From: Leclercia adecarboxylata
GTDB taxonomy: Bacteria; Pseudomonadota; Gammaproteobacteria; Enterobacterales; Enterobacteriaceae
NCBI RefSeq assembly: GCF_023639785.1
Contig: NZ_CP098325.1
Coordinates: 2,480,001-2,544,000, forward strand
DNA length: 64,000 nt
Direction of reading: 5' to 3'
Shown here: positions 8,492 to 17,500 of the stretch, in pieces
Layout of the letters: the number at the start of each line of letters is the position of its first letter
Numbering within the stretch: the stretch's first letter is position 1
Translations under genes and position numbers: made by a program
The notes under the pieces: generated by a model
Database searches by the model: none
Told to the model about the DNA's origin: nothing
The model's input: only the letters and a program-made list of their open reading frames with translations

Positions 8492-9598
8492 TTATTTCTG
8501 GAATCGTTCGAGCTGGGTTTTATCCGCCTCTCGCGCCCGGTCGGCCAGCCGCTGAAACTGCGACGGGCCATAAAATGCTTTTGGCACAGGCAGAGACTGC
8601 ATATCTGCGCCCGGGTAAATCTGTAGCTCCCCGAGACGGGAGAGCTGATACCCCACCACCACAGCGGGCATGGTGAGCCTGTAAGGCGCCGTTTTTTCAT
8701 ACGCCACCGGCGTGGGTAGCCGGTCAGAGTCGAGACTGTAGTTGCGTTTCAGCACCAGAAATCTATCCGGTACCCGGCGCTTGCTGTTCCACCAGTCGCC
8801 GTCCAGCTCGCGAAACTTTCTTTCGGTTTCCGTTTCGGTAGCGACCCCGAGCCGCAGCAGCGCATGACGCAGCGCGCTGTCCATGGCGGCGTTATAGCGT
8901 TCCACCGAGTCGGCTTTCCCCTGCAAAATGACCTCGATGGCCAGACGGGCCCCTAACAAATTGGAGTAGAGATCTTCCGGGGAAAACGCAGAGATTTCTT
9001 CAGAAAAGCCTGAAACTGACTGAAATCCATACCATTGGGCGATCTCGTGCCATTGGGCCAGCTCAAATGCCAGGCGCCCGGCCAGCCAGGCCGCCAGAGT
9101 GTAACGCTGGGGCATGGCGGAGGGCGGCGTAAAGGCCCGGAGCTGCACCCGGCGCACGCCCAGCTCTTCGCTATAGAAAAGACGCCCGTCGCGCCCCAGT
9201 TCGGGCAGGATGCGGGAGAAGAGGTAGAGCGTATTGTCCGCCGTGTCGCGGACGTGGGCGATATCGATAAACCCGCCGCGACGAGTGTAGATCAGGCCGT
9301 TTTTCTCCTCGCTCAAGCCGACAATGTTTTTCACGGCCCCCAGCGCGCTGTCGTTATAGTGATGGCGGCCCAGCGTATCCAGCGTCAGAACGTTGCCAAT
9401 CTGGTAAAAGGGAATGGGCACCCCCACCGCCCGGACGTGCAGATCGTAGCCAAACGCGCAGCAGGGGCGCAGCGATTCCGGAGGAGAAAGCTGGCTCACC
9501 ACGGGGTACGCCTTTCGCGCCTGCTTAAGGGGCAGCAGCGTCCCGTCGGCCCAGGCGGCTCCCGCCACTATCCATAACAGCAAAAACCACTTACCCAT
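8492..9598 (-). CDS. Periplasmic DUF4056-like protein
   Basis: A 368-residue protein with a signal peptide (MGKWFLLLWIVAGAAWA, cleavage about residue 18). The body matches what I recall of the DUF4056 family, with RPCCAFGYDLHV near the start and GLIYTRRGGFIDIAHVRDTADN centrally. The family has no assigned activity that I know. The RRGGFIDIAHVRD stretch and later WHEIAQWYGFQSV hold conserved-looking His, Asp and Glu, so a metal- or lipid-related enzyme is conceivable. It abuts the preceding gene with a TGA-ATG junction, indicating translational coupling with the D15-type barrel. The product is predicted periplasmic, between the channel and the outer-membrane barrels of the same operon. Confidence 0.65.
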   Translation of the reverse strand: MGKWFLLLWIVAGAAWADGTLLPLKQARKAYPVVSQLSPPESLRPCCAFGYDLHVRAVGVPIPFYQIGNVLTLDTLGRHHYNDSALGAVKNIVGLSEEKNGLIYTRRGGFIDIAHVRDTADNTLYLFSRILPELGRDGRLFYSEELGVRRVQLRAFTPPSAMPQRYTLAAWLAGRLAFELAQWHEIAQWYGFQSVSGFSEEISAFSPEDLYSNLLGARLAIEVILQGKADSVERYNAAMDSALRHALLRLGVATETETERKFRELDGDWWNSKRRVPDRFLVLKRNYSLDSDRLPTPVAYEKTAPYRLTMPAVVVGYQLSRLGELQIYPGADMQSLPVPKAFYGPSQFQRLADRAREADKTQLERFQK

Positions 9599-10729
9599 TC
9601 AGAACGCCTCCGCAACCTGAAAATAGAACCCCGCGCTCTCTTTGCCAAACCCCAGATCCAGCCGGACGTTCATCGCCGGTTTGACTTCAAACCGGTATCC
9701 CACCCCGGCGGTAGGCAACAGCGGATGATCGCCGAGAGCGTCGATATCGCTCCCCAGCGCCCCCGCCCCCAGCCAGAGCACATACCCGTGCCGCCAGTTC
9801 AGCTTGCGCCGGTACTCCACCTGCCCGCTCACCACGTCTTTGTCACGATAGCGCCCCTGGTAGTAACCGCGCATGCGACGGTCGTCCCCGGCCATCGAGA
9901 GCCTGTCCCAGGGCACATTGCCCCGCGTAAAACGCCCCCAGAGATCGAACGCCAGCACGCTCTTTTCGTTCAGCAGATGGAAATAATCGTATTGCACCTC
10001 GGTGGCGGTGAAATGGGTATCCGACCCTGCCGACGGATCAAACCAGCTGTACTCCACCTTCAACAGCTGCCCACGCTGGGGGCGTGTGACAACGTCACGT
10101 GAGTCATAGTTCAGGCTGACCGTAGCTCCCGAGGCAAGCGGCGACGTCTGCGCGTGGTAGCGGGTAAACACATCCCCCGGATAAGAATGATCGATATCCG
10201 CCTGCAGCGTGGAAAAATCCCAGCCGACACCGACATAGAGATCTTCTGCCACCTCGCGCATCACCACCGGATGGATCCGGAAGGCGTTGCTGGTGTAATC
10301 CTGTTCGTCCCCCTGGGCGGCATCGTAGCCAATCCCCCAGAAGCTAGTGGGTACCCGGTTCAACGAGCCGTCGACAAACAGGCGCCAGCGGTCGTCGGTA
10401 AAAAAGGTGTAGCTGCTTAAGCCCAGCCCCAGCGCGCCGCTGGCGCTGACGAACCCGGTAAAGGAGAGCGACGAGTTCTGGGTGGTGGCATCATTGGGGT
10501 CGACCCGGTAGATACCCGCCACCGCCATACCCAGCCCCAGCCTGAGCTCCGGGGTGTAAAACGGGCCGGGCAGCACGCTCCAGTTGATCCCCTTCAGCGG
10601 ATCGTACTGGTTATCGGCCCCCAGTTTCGCCAGAAAGGCATCCATTGATTTTTGGTCCAGCATCGCCGCCTCCGATGACCATGCCGTCAGCGTCAGGGAT
10701 AAAATCAGCGTCAGGCGTCCGGGTTTCAT
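9599..10729 (-). CDS. BamA/TamA (D15)-type outer-membrane barrel without POTRA domains
   Basis: A 376-residue protein with a signal peptide (cleavage about residue 21, SSEAA). The C-terminal part has the surface-antigen D15 pattern: GATVSLNYDSRDVVTRPQRG, the MAGDDRRMRGYYQGRYRDKD turn that corresponds to the conserved (V/I)RG-x-F/Y loop, and a final GFGKESAGFYFQVAEAF beta-signal ending in Phe. True BamA and TamA carry three to five POTRA domains; only about 40-60 residues precede the barrel here, so it cannot recruit substrates in the same way. The start codon overlaps the previous stop by one base (TGATG). Role unknown. Confidence 0.75.
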   Translation of the reverse strand: MKPGRLTLILSLTLTAWSSEAAMLDQKSMDAFLAKLGADNQYDPLKGINWSVLPGPFYTPELRLGLGMAVAGIYRVDPNDATTQNSSLSFTGFVSASGALGLGLSSYTFFTDDRWRLFVDGSLNRVPTSFWGIGYDAAQGDEQDYTSNAFRIHPVVMREVAEDLYVGVGWDFSTLQADIDHSYPGDVFTRYHAQTSPLASGATVSLNYDSRDVVTRPQRGQLLKVEYSWFDPSAGSDTHFTATEVQYDYFHLLNEKSVLAFDLWGRFTRGNVPWDRLSMAGDDRRMRGYYQGRYRDKDVVSGQVEYRRKLNWRHGYVLWLGAGALGSDIDALGDHPLLPTAGVGYRFEVKPAMNVRLDLGFGKESAGFYFQVAEAF

Positions 10730-11679
10730 CAGAAACGGTATTCCCCCGCCACGAAGAAGCTGTTGCGCTCATTGAAACCGAATTCCGTCAGCACGTTAAA
10801 GTGCGGGGTCATTTCAAACTGGGTGCCAATCAGCATATTCCACGGCGAGGTCAGCTTCTGCTTCACGTCAAACCGGCCGTCGTCGTTCTGGTTCACCGAG
10901 TTGATCAGGGGTTGCAGTGCGGCGGGCATATGCAGATCGGACAGGCTGCCGCGAAACTCCTGCTGCACGTCCTGGTACATCGTTCCTATCCATACGCCAA
11001 GGTGCGACTGTCCCGCGGGCCCCTGGAAGCTGAAGCGATAGCCCACCCGGGGCGAGACGGTCAGCGCTGAGATCTTGCCGTCCAGAATGTCAAAATCGGT
11101 GCGGGTGTAGTTGGTATCCACCAGCGCAAACCAGTTTTGATAGCCGCCGGCCAGGGTGATCCCGGTGCCCCAGGTGGTACCCTTGAAGTCGAGAATAAAG
11201 TCGATATCCTGCAGCTCACCGCTCTGATAGAGCTGATGCACGGACGAGGCGATAATCCGGTCTACGCCGGTATAGCGCGCGGGATCGGCGTCCACCGAGA
11301 CGTTGGATACCGACGAGCCGCGGGTGTGCCCCACCAGGCCATAAATATTCAGAAACGGAAACACCCACATATCCAGACGCAGGTTTTCGGTTTTGCTCTG
11401 CTCCCGCGTATGCCCGGCATCAATATTGAACATATCGGTTGGGATGGGATGATTACCCAGCGCCAGTCCGGAAAAGCCAATGCTGTCGACATCGATGTTC
11501 TGCCGCATATTCATATAGCTGAGATTAACGCCAAACGGCAGCGGAATGGCGTATCCCCGCGCCCTTGCCTCATCGCCCCAGATGGGAAACGTCCGCGCGT
11601 CCGTGTCAGCCGCCGAGGCGGCGCCTGAGACCAGCAGGAACGGCACCATCACCTTAGTCCATCGCATATCCATCCTCAT
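10729..11679 (-). CDS. Predicted outer-membrane beta-barrel protein
   Basis: A 316-residue protein with a signal peptide ending near ASA (residue 23). It has amphipathic beta-strand periodicity and a C terminus NSFFVAGEYRF ending in Phe, consistent with a barrel. Internal strands such as TWGTGITLAGGYQNWFALVDT and VGYRFSFQG fit. I recognise no named family. The first ATG follows the preceding stop directly (TAA-ATG). A second ATG four codons later, MRWTKVMVPF, has GAGG at proper spacing and may be the real start. Third gene of the cluster. Confidence 0.65.
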   Translation of the reverse strand: MRMDMRWTKVMVPFLLVSGAASAADTDARTFPIWGDEARARGYAIPLPFGVNLSYMNMRQNIDVDSIGFSGLALGNHPIPTDMFNIDAGHTREQSKTENLRLDMWVFPFLNIYGLVGHTRGSSVSNVSVDADPARYTGVDRIIASSVHQLYQSGELQDIDFILDFKGTTWGTGITLAGGYQNWFALVDTNYTRTDFDILDGKISALTVSPRVGYRFSFQGPAGQSHLGVWIGTMYQDVQQEFRGSLSDLHMPAALQPLINSVNQNDDGRFDVKQKLTSPWNMLIGTQFEMTPHFNVLTEFGFNERNSFFVAGEYRF

Positions 11680-12795
11680 TTACAGGCCGGAGCCCACGTT
11701 GAAATAGACCGCCTGCTCGTGATCGCTGAAGGCCACATCCACTCCGGTATGCAACCCGTACTCCCGGGCGATCAGATAGCGAAACCCGGTGCCCCAGGCC
11801 ACTTCTGCGCTAGTGTAGAGATCGCTGGCGCTATCTTCGGCGCTACCGGCCCCGACAAAGCCCTGCACAACCCAGCGCGGCGTCACCTGCCAGCCCAGCT
11901 GAGCCTGCACGGTGCTGACATCCTCGCCCTGATAGCGGTAGCTGGAGATCCCCCGCAGCTTGATATAGGGCCGGGCCATCGGCGGCAGGTGTTGATCCTC
12001 CTGCGAGAGCATCTGGTAGTTCCCGGCGAGGGACAGCGTCCAGGTGGGGTTCAGCGGCAGGAAAACCTTGCCGTCCAGGGTCAGCAGATCGTAGCGGTAA
12101 TCCCCCCCCAGAAAATGGCCGTAAAACTGGTACTCACCGCTGAGCGCGACCCCTTGTCCCGGCCAGAAGAAGTTATCGGTGGTGTCATACTCTGCCACCA
12201 GGCCGAGCGACGAGGAGGTACTGTCATCCCCCAGCACCCGCTGCCACAGGCGATCGATAAGCGGATTGTTTTTGGCGGAGATATCCGCCCTGAACCACGA
12301 CTGGGATGCCCCGACAAAGACCGGCGAATCTCCGACGCGGAACAGCAGCTTGTGCAGGCCGCCGTAGCCCTGGGTTTCGGTGTTGATGGCTTTATTGCGG
12401 CTAAAGCCAGCGACATCCCCGGAATAGATATCCAGATTGATATCGGCATAGCCCCCGGCAACGAGATAGCGGATATGGTCCTCCTGCCAGGTCCGTCGGT
12501 GGCCGCCGCCGACAAACCAGGTGCCGTTTTCGGTGCCACCTCCGCCGAATGCCGTCATCGCCGGGGGGATAAATCGCCCGTTAGCCTGGGTGCCTTTCCC
12601 GTGCAAAAACAGGCCAAACAGACCGCCGCCATAGCCGATGGCGGGCTCGGTGATCACCACCGGGATCGGCAGAAATCCGTAAGGCTTATCCTGCAGGTTA
12701 TGGCTCATATCCAGCATGCCATCTTCAGGATCGATCAGGCCAGCCGACGTGGCTTGCCCGCAACAGAGTGCAGTCAGCAGCAAAAGCCGCTTCAT
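11680..12795 (-). CDS. BamA/TamA-family outer-membrane protein, barrel only
   Basis: A 371-residue protein with a short signal peptide (MKRLLLLTALCCGQATSA). The mature start runs into the PIPVVITEPAIGYGGGLFG motif, typical of stand-alone Omp85-like barrels. Later it has the DTTDNFFWPGQGVALSGEYQF strand and a RGISSYRYQGEDV loop equivalent to the conserved RG-x-x-x-YR element. There is no POTRA domain. It ends in Leu rather than Phe (FNVGSGL), a small deviation from the usual beta-signal. The start overlaps the stop of the MscS-type gene by four bases (ATGA), so the two are translationally coupled. Confidence 0.75.
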   Translation of the reverse strand: MKRLLLLTALCCGQATSAGLIDPEDGMLDMSHNLQDKPYGFLPIPVVITEPAIGYGGGLFGLFLHGKGTQANGRFIPPAMTAFGGGGTENGTWFVGGGHRRTWQEDHIRYLVAGGYADINLDIYSGDVAGFSRNKAINTETQGYGGLHKLLFRVGDSPVFVGASQSWFRADISAKNNPLIDRLWQRVLGDDSTSSSLGLVAEYDTTDNFFWPGQGVALSGEYQFYGHFLGGDYRYDLLTLDGKVFLPLNPTWTLSLAGNYQMLSQEDQHLPPMARPYIKLRGISSYRYQGEDVSTVQAQLGWQVTPRWVVQGFVGAGSAEDSASDLYTSAEVAWGTGFRYLIAREYGLHTGVDVAFSDHEQAVYFNVGSGL

Positions 12796-14408
12796 CCTTT
12801 ATCCCCGGCGGGAGCCGACGCCGGCGCCGGGTACCAGTTCTCTTTCGCCACCATCACCGCCCCCTCAGGCTGCATCACGAAGTTCGGCGACATGATCTGC
12901 ACGTTGAACTCGTTGAACACGTCCTGAATATTGCTGTGCAGTTCGTTGCGGGCCGCCGCCAGCGACTGCCCCGGCAGGAGCCGGACCTGTAACTCGTAGG
13001 CGATGTACCAGTCCATCAGGCTCAGCTGGCGTACCAGCGGCGGGTGCGTGAGATCGACGCCCTGCGCCCGCTTGGCGGCCAGCTCCAGCATGGCGTGAAC
13101 CTGCCGCCAGGGGGTGTCGTACCCGATGGTGACGCCCACGGTCAGGTTCACCCCGCCGTCCGGGTTCTGGACGCTGAGATTGGTGATTTTGCCGCTCACC
13201 ACTACCGCGTTGGGTACCGTCACCACGTAGTTTTCCCGGGTGATAATCTTGGTGGCAAGCATGCCGATCTCGCTGACCTGCCCCTCGTTATCCGCCACCC
13301 GAATCACATCCCCTTTGCGCAGCGCCCGGGAGTAGATCAGCACCAGCCCGCTCATGGCGTGGTTCATCACCCCCGCCGACCCGAGGGTGAGCATTAAGCC
13401 GAAGAAGACGCTGATCCCCTTAAACGCCAGCGAGTTGGCCCCGGGCAGGAAAGGATACGCCGCAGAGAGGGCAAACAGCCACACCACCACCGAGATCAGC
13501 TTGCGGGTGGCGCCGACGGTCTCCGGGTGGATCCCCGGCAGCTGCAGGCGCCCCGCCTCCACCTGATTCAGCACCATTTTCAGCAGCTTGAGGATAAACG
13601 CGGTGATAAGAAAAATGAGCATTACGATCAACAGCCCCGGCAGAGCCGAGACAATCGACAGGGCGATCTGCCGCAGGGCGCGGATCGACCAGTCGCCGAG
13701 AGAGGTCCCCCAGACCCGCGTCCAGGGGAAAAGGCTGAAGACCCAGCTCAGCCAGGCATAGAACGCCACGATAGCCAGTAAGATCATCATCAGGGCATAG
13801 AGGCGCGTTTCGATGGCGCCAATAAAGCGCCGCCAGCGGTGCGGGATCAGGCTGCGGTTTTCGAGGATCCGCCGACCATAAAAACGCCGCACCCAGCGCC
13901 ACGAGCGGTATGCCCCGTAACAGAAGAGCATAAAGACCAGCAATCCCGCCGCCGCTTTCACCGTGGAGAGCGCCAGCCAGCCGGAATCATACTGATCGCG
14001 CAGGGCCATACGCTGGGCTTCCATGCGGGCCAGCACCCGCTGGGCGGCCTGATCCAGGGTTAAATCATCCCCTTCGTCCAGATCCGCCTGAGCCAGCAGC
14101 ATCACCGGTTTGCCGTTCATGACGATCAGCCTTCCCTGCTGGTTGTAGCGGGTCACCGGCACGATTCTGAGCGGCTCCCGCACGTCCTCCTGGGTAAAGT
14201 TGCGCAGCGTATTGCGGATACGTAAGACACGTTCTTCGGGGGTGGTCAGGCCAAACTTCGCCTGCAGCATGACGATGGGTTGATGGAAGATATAGAGAGT
14301 GCGGGCGCGCTCCTGCTCAGTAGGTGCCTGGCGGGGTTCTGCTGCCTGTGTCATAAAAGCCAGACCGGAGAGAAAACACGTTAAAAAGACGAGCAGGATC
14401 CTGTTCAT
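12792..14408 (-). CDS. MscS-family mechanosensitive channel
   Basis: About 538 residues from the ATG at 14408, which gives a good signal peptide (MNRILLVFLTCFLSGLAFMT, cleavage before AEPRQ); an in-frame ATG further upstream is less likely. A periplasmic domain of about 130 residues follows. Then come membrane segments near 150, 205, 260 and 310, and the pore-lining helix plus beta domain (FGLMLTLGSAGVMNHAMSGL and GDVIRVADNEGQVSEIGM). The MscS signature VPNAVVVSGKITNLS lies just after. Such channels open on membrane tension. E. coli MscS has 286 residues, so this belongs to the extended branch. It is the first gene of the coupled outer-membrane cluster, 107 bases after the autotransporter stop. 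Confidence 0.88.
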   Translation of the reverse strand: MNRILLVFLTCFLSGLAFMTQAAEPRQAPTEQERARTLYIFHQPIVMLQAKFGLTTPEERVLRIRNTLRNFTQEDVREPLRIVPVTRYNQQGRLIVMNGKPVMLLAQADLDEGDDLTLDQAAQRVLARMEAQRMALRDQYDSGWLALSTVKAAAGLLVFMLFCYGAYRSWRWVRRFYGRRILENRSLIPHRWRRFIGAIETRLYALMMILLAIVAFYAWLSWVFSLFPWTRVWGTSLGDWSIRALRQIALSIVSALPGLLIVMLIFLITAFILKLLKMVLNQVEAGRLQLPGIHPETVGATRKLISVVVWLFALSAAYPFLPGANSLAFKGISVFFGLMLTLGSAGVMNHAMSGLVLIYSRALRKGDVIRVADNEGQVSEIGMLATKIITRENYVVTVPNAVVVSGKITNLSVQNPDGGVNLTVGVTIGYDTPWRQVHAMLELAAKRAQGVDLTHPPLVRQLSLMDWYIAYELQVRLLPGQSLAAARNELHSNIQDVFNEFNVQIMSPNFVMQPEGAVMVAKENWYPAPASAPAGDKG

Positions 14409-14455
14409 TTCCACCACCCGAAACGCGCAATTATCGTTATATTTCAGACTGCCCA

Positions 14456-14500
14456 CGAAACGGCTGGTCTGCACTCATTTGAGCGTAGACCAGCGTTTCG
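14456..14500 (-). other. Hairpin between autotransporter and channel genes
   Basis: Arms CGAAACG-G-CTGGTCT and AGACCAG-CGTTTCG pair over 14 bp with one bulge, around a 16-base loop, 16 bases after the autotransporter stop. No U-run follows on the minus strand, so it is not a classical terminator. It may be a processing or stability element separating a giant upstream message from the downstream cluster. Confidence 0.5.
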
Positions 14501-14515
14501 CTTCTGCAATACCAC

Positions 14516-17500
14516 TCAGAAACGGATCTTCATCCCCAGCGACGCCGAAATATCGGCATCCAGGCTGGTCTTACCGCTGTTGTCCCAGGTTTTGCCCACT
14601 TCGGTGTAGGCCTGAACGTCATCGGTCACCATCCAGGTGGCCCCCACTGCCGCCTCGGTGGCGGCGAACTGCTGGTTGGCCTTCAGGGTGGTTTTGCCGT
14701 GACTGTTGGCGGTATTGCGGTAAGTCACCTCATCCTGGCCGTCGGTCAGCTCCTGCCAGTAGTTCACCCGCACGTAGGGCTTCACTATGCCGTGGTTGGT
14801 GTCGTACTCGGCGGTGAGACGCGCCCCCAGACGGCCAATCACCGCGCTGTCGGCGTTGACGCTGACCCGGGTTTTCGCGGCATCGTTGAGGGTGACGTCG
14901 TCGAAGTCGCTCCACTGCCAGATCAGCTGGGCCTGAGGCTCAAATGCCCAGCCGGTATCGCCGAAGTACCAGGGTTTACCCACCTCCACGGAGGCGGTCA
15001 CCGAGTTGCCGTCCGGGTGGTAGGTTTCATGGTCGGTCATGTTTTTCAGATCGACCGAGTGGTAGCCATACTGCAGCACGTTATCGACGTAGAAGCCGTC
15101 GGTGTCGGTCCAGGTGGCATAGCCGCCAAGGTAGGTGGAGAAGGTGGAGTTATACGCCGCCCCGCCGCTCATGCCGGTATTGCCGTCGATGGCGCTGTCG
15201 ATATCCATAAAGGTGGTGTACATCCCGGCACGCCACTTATCGTCCTGCCACAGATCCAGCCCCATCTGCATGCCGTTGTACTGGCTGTGGCTGGTGCTGC
15301 CTGTGGCATCATCCAGTTTCTGGTCGACGGTTTTGGTCAGGTAGCGCGCCCAGAAACGCCCCTCCTGATCCGCAGGGTTGTCCGCCCGGTAAGGGCGTTC
15401 ATCCCCCTGGCGCAGGTGCAGGGTGCCCAGCACAAACAGATCCGCCTGACGGATGATGGAAGGTAAAGTGTCGAAGCCCGGCACGTCCGGACGATAGCCG
15501 GCACGCAGGAACCAGTCTTCGCCCGCGCCGTTGAGATCCCCCGCAAACAGCTGGTACTCCCAGGCCCCGGCGGTCAGATAGTCGGCCCCGAGAGTAAAGG
15601 CGTCTTTGGTGGTTTGCGCCGTGGTGACGCCGCCGTTGATGGCATCAACAACCAGAATGCCGTCCCCTTCGGTTGGCTCCCCAAGCCGGCTGACGTCAAT
15701 GTCCAGCAGCGTGGTGCCGCTGGCGGTTCCGCCGTCGATCACCAGATGGTCCGCCACGCCCGGGCTGTTCTGCTGAGCGGCAATTTTCAGCGTGCCGTCG
15801 AGGCCCACATAGTCGCCCTGCACCGTTAGCGTCGAGCCCACGTTACCGCCGCGCAGGTTCACCGTACCCTGGTTTACCAGGTCCGCCACGGTCTGGTTAT
15901 GCCCGCCAGTATCGAGGGTACCGTTACTGCTGACGATGTGGCTGGAACCGCTGCTGAAACGGTTGATGCCTCCGGCCAGCAGGGTGCCGTTTTCCACCAG
16001 CGTATAGCCCGTCCATCGGTTGAGTCCGTTCAGGACGGTGGTGCCTTCACCGCGCTGAATAAAATCACCGGTTCCGGTGATGATACCGTTGAGATCCAGG
16101 GTGTTGGCGCGATTGACCACCAGGGTGGCGAGGTTAACCACGTTCCCCAGCACGCTGCCGCTGTTGCCGCCATTCCCCAGTTGCAGGGTGCCGTTACGCA
16201 CGGTGGTTTCGCCCTGGAAAGTGCTGTCCTGCGTAAGCGTCAGGGTGCCGTCCCCCTGTTTCGCCAGATTGCCGCTGCCGCCCACCGCCGTGAGCAGCGA
16301 GACATCATTCCCGTTGGTGTCGATCGCCCCGCCATCTCCGGCAAGCGTTACGGCGCGGGCGGTATCGAACGCGGCGCCGTAGCGCAGCGTACCGCCGCTG
16401 AGGGTGATGCCGGTGTCCGCGGCACCGAGGTTCGGATCGCCGGAGACCTGTAATACCCCGTCACTGATAGTGGTGCCGCCCTGATAGGTATTGCTGCCGT
16501 TCAGCACCAGGGTGCCAAGATCGGTTTTATTCAGCCCGCCGCTGCCGGCAATTTGTGAGTTGAAGGTGGCGGTATACCCCGCCCCGCGCACGGTGCCATC
16601 CCCCACGCGCAGAACGGTGTCGGCAGTATCGGTGGTGATGACGCCGTCGTTAATGACGTAGCCGTCGGTCATAAACTGCGCGCCGCTGATGGTCACCGCC
16701 CCCAGGCTGTTATCCACCGTGACGGTGCCGGACTCGCCGCCAAACACCGCGAACGCGCCATCGCTGAACGGGGTGTTAAACGCCCCCTCCGGGTTGGTGC
16801 GATCGGTGGTCCAGTTATCGTTGCCGTTGCTGTTCTGCCAGACGCCGTTGCCGCCATCAATGACATCGTTATTTTTCAGGGAACCGCCCGCGCCGCCAAA
16901 GCCGTCCCAGAAGCGCATGGTGTACCCGGTGCGGTTCACCAGGTTGACCTGGCCGTCGATTGAGGTCTGAACATAGAGATCGTCTGCCGCCGCGGGCGCG
17001 GTGCCGATCTCCAGGATGTTGTTGGTGAGCGTGCCGCTGTAGTCGATCACGCGATAGACGCCGACGTCAAAGTTCCCGCCCGGGGTCTGGGTGATATTGA
17101 GCCTGCCGTCGAGGTTCAGATCGCCGTTCACCGTCAGCAGATCGTTCAGCGCCCCGCCCGGGGTGCCGGACTGGCCGAACTGGAAATCAAGCTGGGCGTT
17201 TTGCGCCAGCGTCAGGCTGCCCATCGTCAGCTCGCCCACGCTGTCGAGCGCCGCGCCCGGCGTCAGATGGCCGTCATCCGCCACGCTGACGCTGCCGCCC
17301 AGGGTGCCCGCCCCGCCGAGGGTCGCCCCGGCATCGACCGTCGCTGCCCCGGTGGCCGCACTCTGATCGCCGTTAACCAGCAACACCCCCTGCTGAACGG
17401 CGGTCGCGCCGGTATAGCTGTTATCGCCGGATAAGGTCAGGGTGCCGCCGCCGGTTTTCACCAGCCCGCCGCCGCTGCCGCTGATGATCCCGCTGATGGT

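Noticed and set aside
9599..12795. Calling the two D15-type genes BamA or TamA
   Set aside because: Both lack POTRA domains and are less than half the size of BamA; they are barrel-only relatives.
11719..12927. 402-codon plus-strand frame over the Omp85-like gene
   Set aside because: Antisense shadow; low-complexity Gly/Ala/Arg/Gln-rich translation. The minus-strand frame has a signal peptide and barrel motifs.
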